From assembly GCF_019175345.1 (NCBI RefSeq), contig NZ_CP077717.1:186001-250000 (forward strand): DNA of 64,000 nucleotides, given 5' to 3'. The notes under the pieces are model-generated. The model did not search any database, was not told the DNA's origin, and worked only from the letters and a program-made list of their open reading frames with translations. Positions 19,049 through 28,404 of this stretch are shown piece after piece. Source of the DNA: Saccharolobus shibatae B12 (GTDB lineage: Archaea > Thermoproteota > Thermoprotei_A > Sulfolobales > Sulfolobaceae). Position numbers and translations under genes: made by a program. Every line of letters begins with the position of its first letter. Within the stretch, counting starts at the first letter, position 1.

Positions 19049-20032
19049 ATGATAACTATTGTTTATGACGATATATACAAGTATCACGCTCCAAAAAAGT
19101 ATCACGTAGAGAACCCTAGTAGGATAGACAAGGCATTATCTGCAATTAATCAACTTGAGGTTAAGTTTGTGAAACCAGTTAGGGTTGATGATCCTCAAAT
19201 AGTACATTCAGAAGATTATATTAAATTAGTTGAAAAGCACTCTAAATTAGAAGAGAACTTAGATGCGGATACTTATACTAACAAGTACACCTACGAATCC
19301 GCACTTTACGCGATGGGTGGTGCATTAAAGGCTTTTGAGACTAACGGATTTGCATTAGTGAGACCTCCTGGTCATCACGCTGGAGTCAATGGAAGAGCTT
19401 TAGGAGCTCCTACTTTAGGTTTCTGTATTTTCAACAGCGCAGCATATCCTATTAAGAGGTATAATTTAAAAAGAGTGGCGATTATTGATTTTGATGTACA
19501 TTATGGTAATGGGACGCAAGAAATCTTTTATGATGATCCAGATATTCTGCATATTGATGTACATCAAGATCCTAGGACCATCTATCCGGGGACCGGCTTT
19601 GCGGATATGATAGGTGGAAAAGACGCTGAGGGGACTAAGATCAACTTACTGATACCTCCTTTAGGTAGTGATGATTTATATGAGGAATTAATTCCAATTA
19701 TTCAAGCTATTCTAGACGATTTCAAGCCAGTGGTTGTTGCGTACTCTGCTGGTTTTGACTCTTATGTTGGTGATGGTCTGGCTTCAGTTAACGCTTCTGA
19801 GTATACGTTTTATAATTTTGGTAGGATTAGCAACAAATTTACTAGAAAATATGCAGTTTTAGAGGGAGGTTATGATAAAGGTTTAATAAAAGGTTTAAAG
19901 GCATTTTTAGAAGGATTTACAAACTTGAAAATAGAATATAAGAAATATAAATCAAGTGATGCAGTTAAGTCTAGGTTTATGAACTATCTAAGTGAAGAGA
20001 AAAACATTTTGAGGAATTATTGGAGTATCTAG
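19049..20032 (+). CDS. Histone-deacetylase superfamily deacetylase (AcuC-like)
   Basis: A 327-residue zinc deacetylase. It has the paired active-site His in PPGHHAG (H109, H110), zinc ligands D149 and H151 in DFDVHYGNG, and D237 in SAGFDSY, plus a late LEGGYD motif. The family removes acetyl groups from lysine side chains, acetylpolyamines or similar amides. Sulfolobales chromatin proteins such as Alba are acetylated, so protein deacetylation is possible, but small-molecule substrates are equally likely. The gene ends 2 bp before the convergent TnpB-like gene. Confidence 0.88.
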   Translation: MITIVYDDIYKYHAPKKYHVENPSRIDKALSAINQLEVKFVKPVRVDDPQIVHSEDYIKLVEKHSKLEENLDADTYTNKYTYESALYAMGGALKAFETNGFALVRPPGHHAGVNGRALGAPTLGFCIFNSAAYPIKRYNLKRVAIIDFDVHYGNGTQEIFYDDPDILHIDVHQDPRTIYPGTGFADMIGGKDAEGTKINLLIPPLGSDDLYEELIPIIQAILDDFKPVVVAYSAGFDSYVGDGLASVNASEYTFYNFGRISNKFTRKYAVLEGGYDKGLIKGLKAFLEGFTNLKIEYKKYKSSDAVKSRFMNYLSEEKNILRNYWSI

Positions 20033-20034
20033 TA

Positions 20035-20883
20035 TTAGCAAGTGTAGTAGCATTTTAGTGCTATATTATAGGCAGCATTATAATCTCTATCTGCTTTATA
20101 TCCACAAGCTGGACATACAAATAGCGAACCTAGTATTTCACCTTTCTTATATCCACATTTTGCACACACCCTTGATGTATTGTACGGGTCTATTTTTCTA
20201 TATCTAATACCTTTCTTTCGTATCTCGTTTTCTAGCATATTCTGTAAAGCTCGTAATCCTTTACCCGTTTTCGTCTCAAAATATTCCAAATTCTCCATTG
20301 CGACTATTTTTGGTTCCAATTCTTCAATAAAGCTTACAGCTTCGTAAATGATTTTTCTAGCATTAGTCTTCATTTCCTCTAACTTAATAATTCCTTGATT
20401 TTCACTTAAGAAATTTGCAAACTGCTCCATAAGTTTAGGTTCGTTAAAGAATCTCACTTTCCATGGTTTGTTATCCTTTAATGCAACAATTGTTATTAGG
20501 TGACGTAAACCTAGGTCTACTCCAACTATACTAGGGTTCTCTTGATAAGCTAAATACACTCTTATATCGGTATCCTTATACTCCACTATGGCGTATAACG
20601 GTGGCCTAGAATCACTTTGTATTTTAACTAAAGTATTATACTCTTTTATTTTTATTATATCATTGCTAACTAATTCTATCTGAAGTGGGCCATCTCTAGG
20701 AATTCCTCCAGTAAGTATTGAAGTTACAATAGATTTGGGTAAGGTAGGAGGTGGATCTACCTTTTCCTTAATCCCTTTCTTTCTTAATGCGTCAACATAG
20801 AGCTTGTAATATACAATTTCTTTTTGAATATCCTTTAGTTTACCATAATCTATAACTTTTGCTTCTATGAGACTTTCCTTCAT
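20035..20883 (-). CDS. Compact TnpB-like RuvC nuclease (IS200/IS605 OrfB family), possibly immobile
   Basis: A 282-residue protein, well short of the usual 370-430 for TnpB. The RuvC triad looks intact: D123 in VGVDLG, E197 in AMENL and D267 in DRDYNAAYN. A zinc ribbon is formed by C240-C243 and C257-C260. The N-terminal 115 residues are much reduced compared with the usual recognition domains. The stop is 2 bp from the stop of the convergent HDAC-like gene, so there is no outside room for a right end or external guide-RNA tail, and no tnpA is near. TnpB proteins are RNA-guided DNA nucleases; this one may be a stranded or domesticated copy. The function here is inferred. Confidence 0.8.
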   Translation of the reverse strand: MKESLIEAKVIDYGKLKDIQKEIVYYKLYVDALRKKGIKEKVDPPPTLPKSIVTSILTGGIPRDGPLQIELVSNDIIKIKEYNTLVKIQSDSRPPLYAIVEYKDTDIRVYLAYQENPSIVGVDLGLRHLITIVALKDNKPWKVRFFNEPKLMEQFANFLSENQGIIKLEEMKTNARKIIYEAVSFIEELEPKIVAMENLEYFETKTGKGLRALQNMLENEIRKKGIRYRKIDPYNTSRVCAKCGYKKGEILGSLFVCPACGYKADRDYNAAYNIALKCYYTC

Positions 20884-20924
20884 AAATTAATATTATAATC
20901 TTCATGCTTAAGAATTTATACTTC

Positions 20925-21647
20925 TCAAAGATGCATAATACTTCCCATCATAAGTTCTTCTGCATCTACTCCTAGATAGTATTTTATTGTAGACGAAAAT
21001 ACGTATCTTTCATTGTCTGTATAGAGCTTATAATACTCCTCATTTGTCTCTTTTGATAATCTATTCTTATTGTAATAATATCCAATTAAAAGAGATGGCC
21101 CTTCTTTCTTATTGTAATAAATTAAACCGGAATTTAAGCTCGTAGAGTAATCCTTTAGTTTATCTAGAGTATTTACGTACGCCTCGAATGGAGACATATT
21201 GTTTTCTATCAATGTCTTTATCTCCTCCAGAATTAGATAACTATCAGTAAATGGCCTATTATTATCCTTAAAGCTCGTTCTACTAACTGAACCATTATGA
21301 GCAAAGTAGAGATCATAGATGTTTGCCCTTACATAATAGGGATGAGCATGAGATACTCCAGTAAGAAATTTTCTACCAGCTTTTCTTGCATGAATAATTC
21401 CAATTATCTCTTCTCCCTTGGCAATATCAATTAAATAATTAACGTTAGGATCTTCAAATATTGGATCTTCTGATCTATAATAAATTACCTTCCACTTATC
21501 ATTTTTCTTGAGAAAAACACTTAGACCCCATCCATCAGGATGGCTACCATACTTAGAGAAAATATCATTTCTACTCGCCTTTATTAATGCGTTAACATAT
21601 TTTTTTGAAATTTCGGCCTTAGTGTGAAAAGCCAGAATTCTACACAT
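20925..21647 (-). CDS. Class II glutamine amidotransferase-like protein (YafJ type)
   Basis: A 240-residue stand-alone Ntn amidotransferase. Cys2 (MCRILAF) is the nucleophile, so the ATG at 21647 is the correct start. Supporting motifs are GSHPDGWGLS (about 34-43), the IHARKAG turn, SHAHPYY, and FAHNGSV, which matches the family NG oxyanion pair. The acceptor domain is absent, so the nitrogen acceptor or partner enzyme is not known. Its first 8 bp overlap the end of the metallo-beta-lactamase-fold gene upstream, implying co-translation; the two may act on one pathway. Confidence 0.8.
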   Translation of the reverse strand: MCRILAFHTKAEISKKYVNALIKASRNDIFSKYGSHPDGWGLSVFLKKNDKWKVIYYRSEDPIFEDPNVNYLIDIAKGEEIIGIIHARKAGRKFLTGVSHAHPYYVRANIYDLYFAHNGSVSRTSFKDNNRPFTDSYLILEEIKTLIENNMSPFEAYVNTLDKLKDYSTSLNSGLIYYNKKEGPSLLIGYYYNKNRLSKETNEEYYKLYTDNERYVFSSTIKYYLGVDAEELMMGSIMHL

Positions 21648-22326
21648 TTAACGACAACCCATCAGAAGCAATAAGTATTTTATTATTAGCGAAGCTTATT
21701 ATTTTTTCTTCAATTTCAACTGGAATATGAGTGGCAATAATTCTCTTATTACTAAACAATTCAAATATTTGTTTGATTGAAGTGTGCCCCCAAGCACTAC
21801 AGTTATTCACACAAGTCGTTTCATGAATAATCAAATCTACATCTTTTATGTTTTCTAGAATGGTATTACAAGGCTCTTTAGTGTCTCCAGTATATAATAC
21901 CTTGGTATTACCATCACTTATAATATAACTAACGGCATATATCGAGTGACAAGCTTGAATCGAATATATTTCCATATCGTCAATTTTACCTCTGGGTAAA
22001 TCGCTTTCGTATACTTTAGCTGAAATATTATTTCCTACTCTAATGTATGAGTTTAGCACTTCTAAGAAACCTTTAGTAGAGTAGATTTCCAAATCCGGAA
22101 TTTGCCTTATTTTCCTTTGGACTAAATAATCGAAAACTCCATTAAAATGATCGACGTGCAGATGAGTAATAAAGAGGGCCTTTGGATGTGTACTCATATC
22201 TTCCAGTCTTAACTCAGCCCCAGGGCCTAAATCTAGAAGTACTTTATCGTTGATTAGTATACTGGATTTAACCCTTTTTAATCCTAAGCTAGAACCAGCA
22301 CTTGTTCCAATAAAAGTTATTTTCAC
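21640..22326 (-). CDS. Metallo-beta-lactamase-fold hydrolase (RNase Z/phosphodiesterase-like)
   Basis: A 228-residue MBL-fold protein. THLHVDHFNG (54-63) supplies the HxHxDH metal site; an H in QACHSIYA, a D in YTGDTKEP and a final H in IIATHIPVE complete the two-metal centre. The layout is nearest to RNase Z and related phosphodiesterases, but it is shorter than the usual tRNase Z of about 290-310 residues and lacks an obvious flexible arm. It may be a nuclease or a small-molecule phosphodiesterase. It overlaps the class II amidotransferase gene by 8 bp. Cytosolic. Confidence 0.75.
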   Translation of the reverse strand: MKITFIGTSAGSSLGLKRVKSSILINDKVLLDLGPGAELRLEDMSTHPKALFITHLHVDHFNGVFDYLVQRKIRQIPDLEIYSTKGFLEVLNSYIRVGNNISAKVYESDLPRGKIDDMEIYSIQACHSIYAVSYIISDGNTKVLYTGDTKEPCNTILENIKDVDLIIHETTCVNNCSAWGHTSIKQIFELFSNKRIIATHIPVEIEEKIISFANNKILIASDGLSLNV

Positions 22327-22416
22327 ATGTCGTCACGCTCCGTTACATCTACAAAATCCAAATCACAAAAACCTGTAGTGCAATGTTCCTCCTTCCCTTT
22401 TCTATTACTTTTTCTT

Positions 22417-23298
22417 TTACTCGTTATCGATTTCCTCAAGGAATTTCCTCACCTCATCTAATTTTGGTCCTAAAGCTCCTATCTTAGTTACGGAAAGTGC
22501 TGCAACCTTATTTGCATATTCAACTGCGGTCTCAAGATCGAATCCCTTTTCTAAATAGACGGAAAGTGCTGCGTTAAATACATCTCCAGCTCCCGTTTCA
22601 TCTATAACGTTTACTTTAGGAGATGGTATAAGTACCTTTTTTCCATCCCTAGTTGCTAATAAAGCTCCTCTTTCCCCTAACGTAACTATAACTGCCTTTT
22701 TTACTTTCTTTAGTAATACATTTAAGCCGTACTCAAAATCATCAGTATTTACTAACTCTTTAAACTCTATTTCATTAGGTGTTATAATATCAACTAATGA
22801 CAAGATTTCAGTATTTTTAAGGTTTGCTGGTGCGGGATTAAGTATTTTTATTCCGTTAAACTCCTTTGCAGCCTTTTTAACTACGCTTTCTCTTATTTCC
22901 AATTGCATTAACAATATATCCCCCTCAAGACTATTATTTAAATCGTCTTCTGACAAGTAGTAGTTAGCGCCCCTGTTTACGACAATGATATTTCTTCCTT
23001 TCTTGTCAACGAATATGTATGCAGCGCCAGTGTTTATACCATTCTTTATCTTAACTTTAGATACGTCAATATTTTCCGATTTCCAGAATTCAATTGCATT
23101 CGTTCCGTGCTTATCATCTCCCACTGCAGCGATTATTTTAACATGACTTCCTAATCTTGAAGCTGATACTGCTTGGTTTGAGCCCTTCCCTCCATGAGTT
23201 ATGTATACCTCATCAGCTATTACCGTTTCTCCAATTTCCGGTATTTTACTTACTCTCAATATTACATCAACGTTATAACTTCCTACTACAGCTATCAA
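22417..23298 (-). CDS. Ribokinase-family sugar kinase (PfkB)
   Basis: A 293-residue PfkB kinase. THGGKGSNQAV (35-45) is the N-terminal family signature with the ribokinase-type GGKGxNQA; NPAP near the middle is the ribokinase substrate-side motif, and DETGAGDVFNA (about 230-240) holds the catalytic Asp and anion hole. It probably phosphorylates D-ribose with ATP; a nucleoside such as adenosine or cytidine is the main alternative. It overlaps the ThiD-ThiN gene upstream by 4 bp, so translation is coupled; a link between the two pathways is not obvious. Confidence 0.82.
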   Translation of the reverse strand: MIAVVGSYNVDVILRVSKIPEIGETVIADEVYITHGGKGSNQAVSASRLGSHVKIIAAVGDDKHGTNAIEFWKSENIDVSKVKIKNGINTGAAYIFVDKKGRNIIVVNRGANYYLSEDDLNNSLEGDILLMQLEIRESVVKKAAKEFNGIKILNPAPANLKNTEILSLVDIITPNEIEFKELVNTDDFEYGLNVLLKKVKKAVIVTLGERGALLATRDGKKVLIPSPKVNVIDETGAGDVFNAALSVYLEKGFDLETAVEYANKVAALSVTKIGALGPKLDEVRKFLEEIDNE

Positions 23299-24497
23299 CC
23301 TAGGACTACCTCTTTTAGTTTTCTTATTAAATCATCCTTATCCTTACCCACGACTAATACCATATTATCCCGTAATATCGCGTCACCATTAATACCACTT
23401 TTACTCAATTTTATTTTACCTTTTTCCGCTGCATCTAGTATTTTATCAGTTAACGGTAATAATATCCCTATTTTTTCACTAGATGTTTCTCTCATGATTT
23501 TAGTTATCTCATTACTTACGTTATTAAGTATTGGTCCGTCAATCTTTATTTTATCTAAATATTTTATTAACCCCCCAGCTAAACTTAGCACGTCACTATA
23601 CTTTGTCATATATGCCACATTTACTTTAGAAGTATCGTTAATTAGCTTAAGTGTAATGTTGAGATTAGACTCTAAGAACCAAAGTAAGTTTTCTAGCTCA
23701 TTTCTTCCTTCTTCTCTCTTTACTATAGACTCTACAGGAGCAAACGGGTCAACTGGTCCATATCCTCCTCCTAAGTCTAAACCGTATTTGATTGCTAACG
23801 AAGCAAATCTTTTAGCTCTAATTACTGCATCCCTAAGTTTGTATCCTAAGGCGAGATATGCAGTTATGGAGGCAGAAAATACGTCTCCACTACCATGCGT
23901 GTTTTTAGTGCCAATGTAATCTCCCTTTAACTCTATTTCCTCTCCGTCAATTATAGCATAATCTACTCCATTAAATCCCTTAACAACCACGTTTCCGTAT
24001 TTAGAATATATTTCTCTTGCAGTTTTTATAACATCATCTTGACTATTAATCTTGGCATTGGCTATTATCTCAGCTTCATATCTATTGGGAGTAGAAACTA
24101 CAGCATCTCTCATCGCTTTTCTTATTTGTTCTGAGATGTCCTCCGTTATTAATAGTGATCCAGATTTCGCAACCATTACGGGATCTAAAACTAGTTTTAT
24201 TTGATATTCCTTAATCTTTCTTAGCACAAGTTCTATTATTTTACTTGAAGCCAGCATACCTGTTTTTGCATGAGATGGTCGTAAATCTTGACAAACTGCA
24301 TCAAACTGAGCTTCAATGAAATCTGGTGGTATCTCTAATACTTTTGTTACTGCTTTTGTATTCTGCGCAGTTAAACCGGTTATTATTGTTGTACCAAAAA
24401 CTCCTAATGCAGTAAACGTCTTTAGATCTGCTTGTAATCCAGCACCTCCTCCGCTGTCACTACCAGCTATTGTGGCTACTACTGGTCTAGTGTGCAC
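23295..24497 (-). CDS. thiD: HMP/HMP-phosphate kinase ThiD fused to a degenerate ThiN domain
   Basis: Residues about 1-265 are ThiD, which phosphorylates hydroxymethylpyrimidine twice for thiamine synthesis: [19 protein letters not shown] (8-26), [18 protein letters not shown] and [11 protein letters not shown] are all present. Residues about 270-400 align by layout with ThiN, the archaeal thiamine-phosphate synthase. The ThiN signature Arg (GRI) is replaced by GGLI, and the FGxSxH segment reads ILNNVSNEI, so both catalytic Arg and His known from ThiN studies look lost. The domain may bind thiamine phosphate as a sensor, and a separate ThiE or ThiN would then be needed. The gene overlaps ribokinase by 4 bp. 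Confidence 0.88.
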   Translation of the reverse strand: MHTRPVVATIAGSDSGGGAGLQADLKTFTALGVFGTTIITGLTAQNTKAVTKVLEIPPDFIEAQFDAVCQDLRPSHAKTGMLASSKIIELVLRKIKEYQIKLVLDPVMVAKSGSLLITEDISEQIRKAMRDAVVSTPNRYEAEIIANAKINSQDDVIKTAREIYSKYGNVVVKGFNGVDYAIIDGEEIELKGDYIGTKNTHGSGDVFSASITAYLALGYKLRDAVIRAKRFASLAIKYGLDLGGGYGPVDPFAPVESIVKREEGRNELENLLWFLESNLNITLKLINDTSKVNVAYMTKYSDVLSLAGGLIKYLDKIKIDGPILNNVSNEITKIMRETSSEKIGILLPLTDKILDAAEKGKIKLSKSGINGDAILRDNMVLVVGKDKDDLIRKLKEVVLG

Positions 24498-24528
24498 AAT
24501 TTAACTATACCGATAAAAAATATTAATT

Positions 24529-25137
24529 TTAGGTTAGTTTGGCTGGACAAATGACTGAAAATATACAATATTTGCACTCCCAATTGAATCTAGGCGAGTT
24601 CCTTAACGTTATTGTATCCTCTGCAAGTCTTACTATTGTTGCTTCATCTAAAGGTTCATTTATTTCATATTCCGCAATCCTATCTGGAGTTATGTAGATT
24701 AGTATCCCCTTTTTTGTATTAAATAACCATAAATATATTTGTAGTTGCATCCTGTGGTGAATTAAAGGTAATCCTTTATCGCTCCTAGAAGTTTTTATCT
24801 CAATAATTATAATTTCACCGCTATTATTTTTGATTATTGCATCAGCCTTTCCCTTAATTTTGTAAACTCTACCTTCGACTTGAATTTCTCTCTGAGTCTC
24901 AACTTCAGCTTCTGCACTAAAGTTTTCCTTTAATAAATTTTCGAGGCCAAGATGTAATATGTCTCCTAAAATAGCTGAAGGTGTATAAACTTGAGAAATT
25001 GCGAGCTCTTTGTATTCGCTCTCATATTTTACTTTTCTGGGGCATTTTACCAAATCTGTTACATATATAGTATTCTCTTCCTTTACATGGCTTAACTGTT
25101 CTTCTAATTTCTTTTTTAGTAGAAACTCAGTTATCAT
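24529..25137 (-). CDS. Stand-alone Cas4-type [4Fe-4S] nuclease
   Basis: A 202-residue protein that closely resembles, from memory, S. solfataricus SSO0001, a toroidal Cas4 with 5'-3' exonuclease and endonuclease activity. Cluster Cys are C32 (LVKCPRK), C188, C191 and C197 (ECKYCIFSVIC). Nuclease residues H62 (DILHLG), D99 (KGKADA), E113 and K115 (IEIKTS) are all present. No CRISPR array or other cas gene lies in the window, so it is a solo copy. Its start overlaps the glycosyltransferase stop by 4 bp, an unexpected partner. It probably acts on DNA ends in repair or plasmid/virus defence; the cellular role is inferred. Confidence 0.88.
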   Translation of the reverse strand: MITEFLLKKKLEEQLSHVKEENTIYVTDLVKCPRKVKYESEYKELAISQVYTPSAILGDILHLGLENLLKENFSAEAEVETQREIQVEGRVYKIKGKADAIIKNNSGEIIIIEIKTSRSDKGLPLIHHRMQLQIYLWLFNTKKGILIYITPDRIAEYEINEPLDEATIVRLAEDTITLRNSPRFNWECKYCIFSVICPAKLT

Positions 25138-26315
25138 CCTATAACCTCCCCCGTAACCTTGGCACTCCTTTCAGTCTTTATCCACACTCTAGGCGCTCTT
25201 ATTAACTCTAAAAATATTGCAGTGAAGTTTAGCGCTACAATAAAGTTCATATAAACGAACGAAGGAATCATATAGAAATACTCTATCATGTGTCTTCTTG
25301 CTATTAAGATTATAAGTATTAACGAAAGCAGAGAGGCCAAAGAAACTAAACTGGCTGCGACAATGTATAGGGATGAAGAGTATACTAATACCAGAGAATA
25401 GTTCACAAGATTTAAGACCATGAAAAATGGGGTAAGTACTATTAGCATTCCATCTATTACTCTTAGATCGATTTTCCTAAGCTTGCCCAAAGGCACTTCC
25501 AGATGTCCTCTATACCATCTTAACCTTTGTCTAATTAAAACTCTCAAACTAACTGGAACTTCCCTCCAACTAATAGCGGTTGGGGAGTAGATAATCCTAT
25601 AACCCTTATTTATAATTTTAAGGCTAATATCTAAATCTTCAGTTAAAGAGTGTTCATTCCATCCTCCCAATTCCATTATTAAACTTTTCCTTATGAAAGA
25701 ACAAGTTCCTTCTATTGGAACAAAGAGACCCACCTTTGCTCTTCCAGCTATTGAATATTCATATATCAATTCCTCGATAGCAGCTAATCTACTGGTTACA
25801 CTTTCCCTTACATTTATTGGAATTAACTTTCCTTGAACAGCACCAACATTACTATCCTCAAATTTCGGTTCAACATACTCTAAAATATCTAATCTTGGTA
25901 CTGTATCTCCATCGAATATACCGATAATTTCTCCCTTACTGATACTTAAGGCAAAGTTTAATGCTCTACTTTTCCCATTTGGTATATTAGCTCTTGGAAG
26001 ACTATAACATCTTACAAGGTTGTTATACTTTGCCTCATATTCTTTACAGATTTGGACAGTTCTATCAGTTGATCCATCTTCCACTACAATTATTTCGTAT
26101 TTAGATTTATCATATTCTAGATTTACAAGCCGATCTAATAACCTAGGAAGTACTCTTTCCTCATTTTTAACCGGAACTATCAGACTAAAGGTTATTCCAC
26201 TATGATTTTTACTTTCAAATGGTTTCCATGTTACGCCAACTATTGATAGTATACTATTATACACAGTCCATGAAGATACTATACCACTTAACGTTATTAG
26301 TAGAATTTCCAGCAT
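25134..26315 (-). CDS. Membrane-bound family 2 glycosyltransferase (cellulose/hyaluronan synthase-like)
   Basis: A 393-residue processive-type GT2. One N-terminal membrane segment is followed by a GT-A domain with VPVKNEERV (about 50-58), VVEDGSTDRT (about 86-95), the DGD metal motif (GIFDGDTVP), TEDLDIS for the catalytic acid, and QRLRWYRGH for the QxxRW acceptor motif. Two or more C-terminal membrane segments follow. It probably uses a nucleotide sugar to build a surface or extracellular polysaccharide; the sugar is not known. Translation of the cas4-like gene downstream is coupled by a 4-bp overlap. Confidence 0.85.
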   Translation of the reverse strand: MLEILLITLSGIVSSWTVYNSILSIVGVTWKPFESKNHSGITFSLIVPVKNEERVLPRLLDRLVNLEYDKSKYEIIVVEDGSTDRTVQICKEYEAKYNNLVRCYSLPRANIPNGKSRALNFALSISKGEIIGIFDGDTVPRLDILEYVEPKFEDSNVGAVQGKLIPINVRESVTSRLAAIEELIYEYSIAGRAKVGLFVPIEGTCSFIRKSLIMELGGWNEHSLTEDLDISLKIINKGYRIIYSPTAISWREVPVSLRVLIRQRLRWYRGHLEVPLGKLRKIDLRVIDGMLIVLTPFFMVLNLVNYSLVLVYSSSLYIVAASLVSLASLLSLILIILIARRHMIEYFYMIPSFVYMNFIVALNFTAIFLELIRAPRVWIKTERSAKVTGEVIG

Positions 26316-26413
26316 TATTTTTCATACCCATGTCTAATAATATATTTTTTGTTTATCGTCATACTCTTCTGATATCCTAATCTCTTTTAATCTTAGAAGC
26401 CAATAATGTATAT

Positions 26414-26665
26414 ATGTTCAAGGAGTTATTGGGTGATTATGAGCCACGGGGTAAAGTAATTCAAGGAGTAGGAAGATTTATAGCTCTTGGCCTAGACGAT
26501 CCATTTCACATAACTACCATATCTGGGTTTACGATATATGGGTTAGGTAAATATATAGAAAAGAAAAGGACCAACTACGGAATCAGGATGGCTAAAATAG
26601 ACATAGAAAACGTAAGGAAAGATTTAAGGGAAATTACACTAGACATTTCTACTATTAGATTTTAA
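26414..26665 (+). CDS. Conserved small hypothetical protein, 83 residues
   Basis: A short soluble protein with a Gly-rich start (GVGRFIALGLDDPFHITTISGF) and a charged C-terminal half (KIDIENVRKDLREITLDIST). I do not recognise a family. It is followed 26 bp later by the UPF0282 gene on the same strand, so an operon is likely. A TATA-like CTTTTAATC about 28 bp before the ATG fits a leaderless transcript. The low number of bases to its neighbours and normal composition argue that it is real. No function can be given. Confidence 0.55.
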   Translation: MFKELLGDYEPRGKVIQGVGRFIALGLDDPFHITTISGFTIYGLGKYIEKKRTNYGIRMAKIDIENVRKDLREITLDISTIRF

Positions 26666-26691
26666 TCGCATAAGATATAAGGTATTTTTAA

Positions 26692-27618
26692 ATGAAAATT
26701 ACACCAATAGCGTTTGAAAGTTTAGGTGTAAGATCTCAAGCAACCTTAGTAGAAACTAAAGACCTTAGAGTTCTAGTAGACCCTGCCATTTCCTTAGCCC
26801 CAAGAAGATATAATCTTCCACCTCATCAGAGAGAAGTGGATAGACTAACGGAATTGGCTAAGGTTTTAGTAGATGTTGCAAAAGATGTTGATGTAATAGT
26901 AGTGTCTCATTATCATTATGATCATCATGACCCTGGATACGTTATACCAACGGATATCTACAAGAATAAGTTAGTATTTATAAAAGATCCTCAAAATATG
27001 ATAAATAATAGCCAAAAATATAGGAGGGCTCCTAGGTTCCTGCGATCTATAAAAGACAAACCAAGTAAAATAGAAATAGCAGATGGTAAGACATTCGAGC
27101 TTGGTCATACTACTATCTCCTTTTCTCCAGCAGTTCCACATGGTGCCGATGAAAGATTAGGCTATGTGATTCAAGTTGCGATAAGTGATAAGGACTCGAC
27201 AGTAATATTCACTTCTGATATAGAAGGTGCCCCAAAAGATGTACATTTAAAGTTCACAAAGGAAAAGATGCCAAAAACTATTATAATTGATGGCCCTCTA
27301 AGTTATCTTTTAGGTAGGGCGTTAAAAGAAGAAGAACTAGAAAAGTCAATTAGGAATATGGAGGAAATAGTCAAGAATGGACTTGAAACAGTAATTATTG
27401 ATCATCACGTCCTAAGGGACATTAACTACGCTGAAGTTTTAAAACCAGTTTATGATATCGCTAAGGACTTAGGCGTAAGAGTGACTACTGCTGCTGAGTA
27501 TTTAAATTTGGAGCCATTAATATTGGAAGCAAGGAGAAAAGAGTTATTTAAGGAGGATAATAGGCCAGCCAGGATACCTAGAGGATTAGCTAATTTATTA
27601 AATGCAGGTGAGGGTTAA
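26692..27618 (+). CDS. UPF0282 metallo-beta-lactamase-fold protein
   Basis: A 308-residue MBL-fold protein of the archaeal UPF0282 group. SHYHYDHHD (72-80) gives the HxHxDH motif with an extra His; [19 protein letters not shown] and IDHHVLRD supply the other expected metal ligands. The N-terminus ([15 protein letters not shown] and VDPAIS) matches the family. It is probably a two-metal hydrolase; the substrate is unknown in any archaeon as far as I know. The gene follows the 83-residue protein and its stop overlaps that of the convergent VIT1 gene by 4 bp. Confidence 0.85.
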   Translation: MKITPIAFESLGVRSQATLVETKDLRVLVDPAISLAPRRYNLPPHQREVDRLTELAKVLVDVAKDVDVIVVSHYHYDHHDPGYVIPTDIYKNKLVFIKDPQNMINNSQKYRRAPRFLRSIKDKPSKIEIADGKTFELGHTTISFSPAVPHGADERLGYVIQVAISDKDSTVIFTSDIEGAPKDVHLKFTKEKMPKTIIIDGPLSYLLGRALKEEELEKSIRNMEEIVKNGLETVIIDHHVLRDINYAEVLKPVYDIAKDLGVRVTTAAEYLNLEPLILEARRKELFKEDNRPARIPRGLANLLNAGEG

Positions 27619-28400
27619 GGTAAATATGAAACCGGTATAAAGTGTGCTAATACCATTCCAGCTACATAGCTTCCCATAAGTGCGATTAGTCCAGTACCTA
27701 TTTGCTCTAGGGCTCCTCTATGTTTGCTTAATCCAGTGTACTTAGTTCCTAATACACCAAATATTCCAAGAGTTATAATCACCAGTAATATTGATGTGAT
27801 TAACGCAAAGTTGAACTCGAATTGCCTAAAGTAGGCGCTTATTGCAAATGATAATATTGGTATGAGTCCTCCTATTATCAAATAAAAGGACATGAGGAAG
27901 CCAAGCTTAACTGGGCTTTCAAACTCTTCTGGAAATACTTTAAGTTCATGCATTAACATCTCTTCTAAGGCTACATCCTCATTTTTTAGTAAGTAATCTG
28001 CTATTTTTTCTGAAACCTCCTTATTGAAGCCCTTCTTAATATAAAATTCAACCAACTCTTGTTTTTCCTTATCTGGGAACTTTCTCAACTGGTATTTTTC
28101 CTTTCTTATCTCGTTCTGAATTACTTGCATTCTAACTCTTGTGCTTATATACTCTCCAATACCCATGGAAAACGCTTGACCAATCGTTGCAATTAAACCA
28201 GCTACCAATACTGCAATTGCGTCGTGTGAGAATCCGGCAGCACCTAACACTATTGCACCTACTCCTATTAGACCATCTTGTATACCAAAGACTTTAGTCC
28301 TAAAAGTGTCAGCTTCATGAATATAATGAACGAGTTCCTCTCCCTTTTCTTGTTTCATAAGACTCTTCTTGTTTAATATATTTATATACTTCTCTAGCAT
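27615..28400 (-). CDS. VIT1/CCC1 family transporter with cytosolic helical insert
   Basis: A 261-residue protein. After a charged N-terminus, [17 protein letters not shown] (about 31-47) opens the first membrane helix in the way typical of VIT1/CCC1 Fe2+/Mn2+ transporters. [13 protein letters not shown] follows helix two. Residues about 100-165 form the acidic, charged cytosolic domain (repeated Glu and Lys, [12 protein letters not shown]) thought to bind metal before transport, and three more membrane helices follow. It moves iron or manganese out of the cytosol. The downstream AAA-associated-domain gene lies only 4 bp upstream on the same strand, suggesting a shared transcript. Confidence 0.85.
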   Translation of the reverse strand: MLEKYINILNKKSLMKQEKGEELVHYIHEADTFRTKVFGIQDGLIGVGAIVLGAAGFSHDAIAVLVAGLIATIGQAFSMGIGEYISTRVRMQVIQNEIRKEKYQLRKFPDKEKQELVEFYIKKGFNKEVSEKIADYLLKNEDVALEEMLMHELKVFPEEFESPVKLGFLMSFYLIIGGLIPILSFAISAYFRQFEFNFALITSILLVIITLGIFGVLGTKYTGLSKHRGALEQIGTGLIALMGSYVAGMVLAHFIPVSYLP

Positions 28401-28404
28401 TACG

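Noticed and set aside
24529-25137. Cas4 gene as sign of a CRISPR-Cas locus
   Set aside because: No repeat-spacer array and no other cas gene is in the window; this Cas4 type is known as a stand-alone gene.
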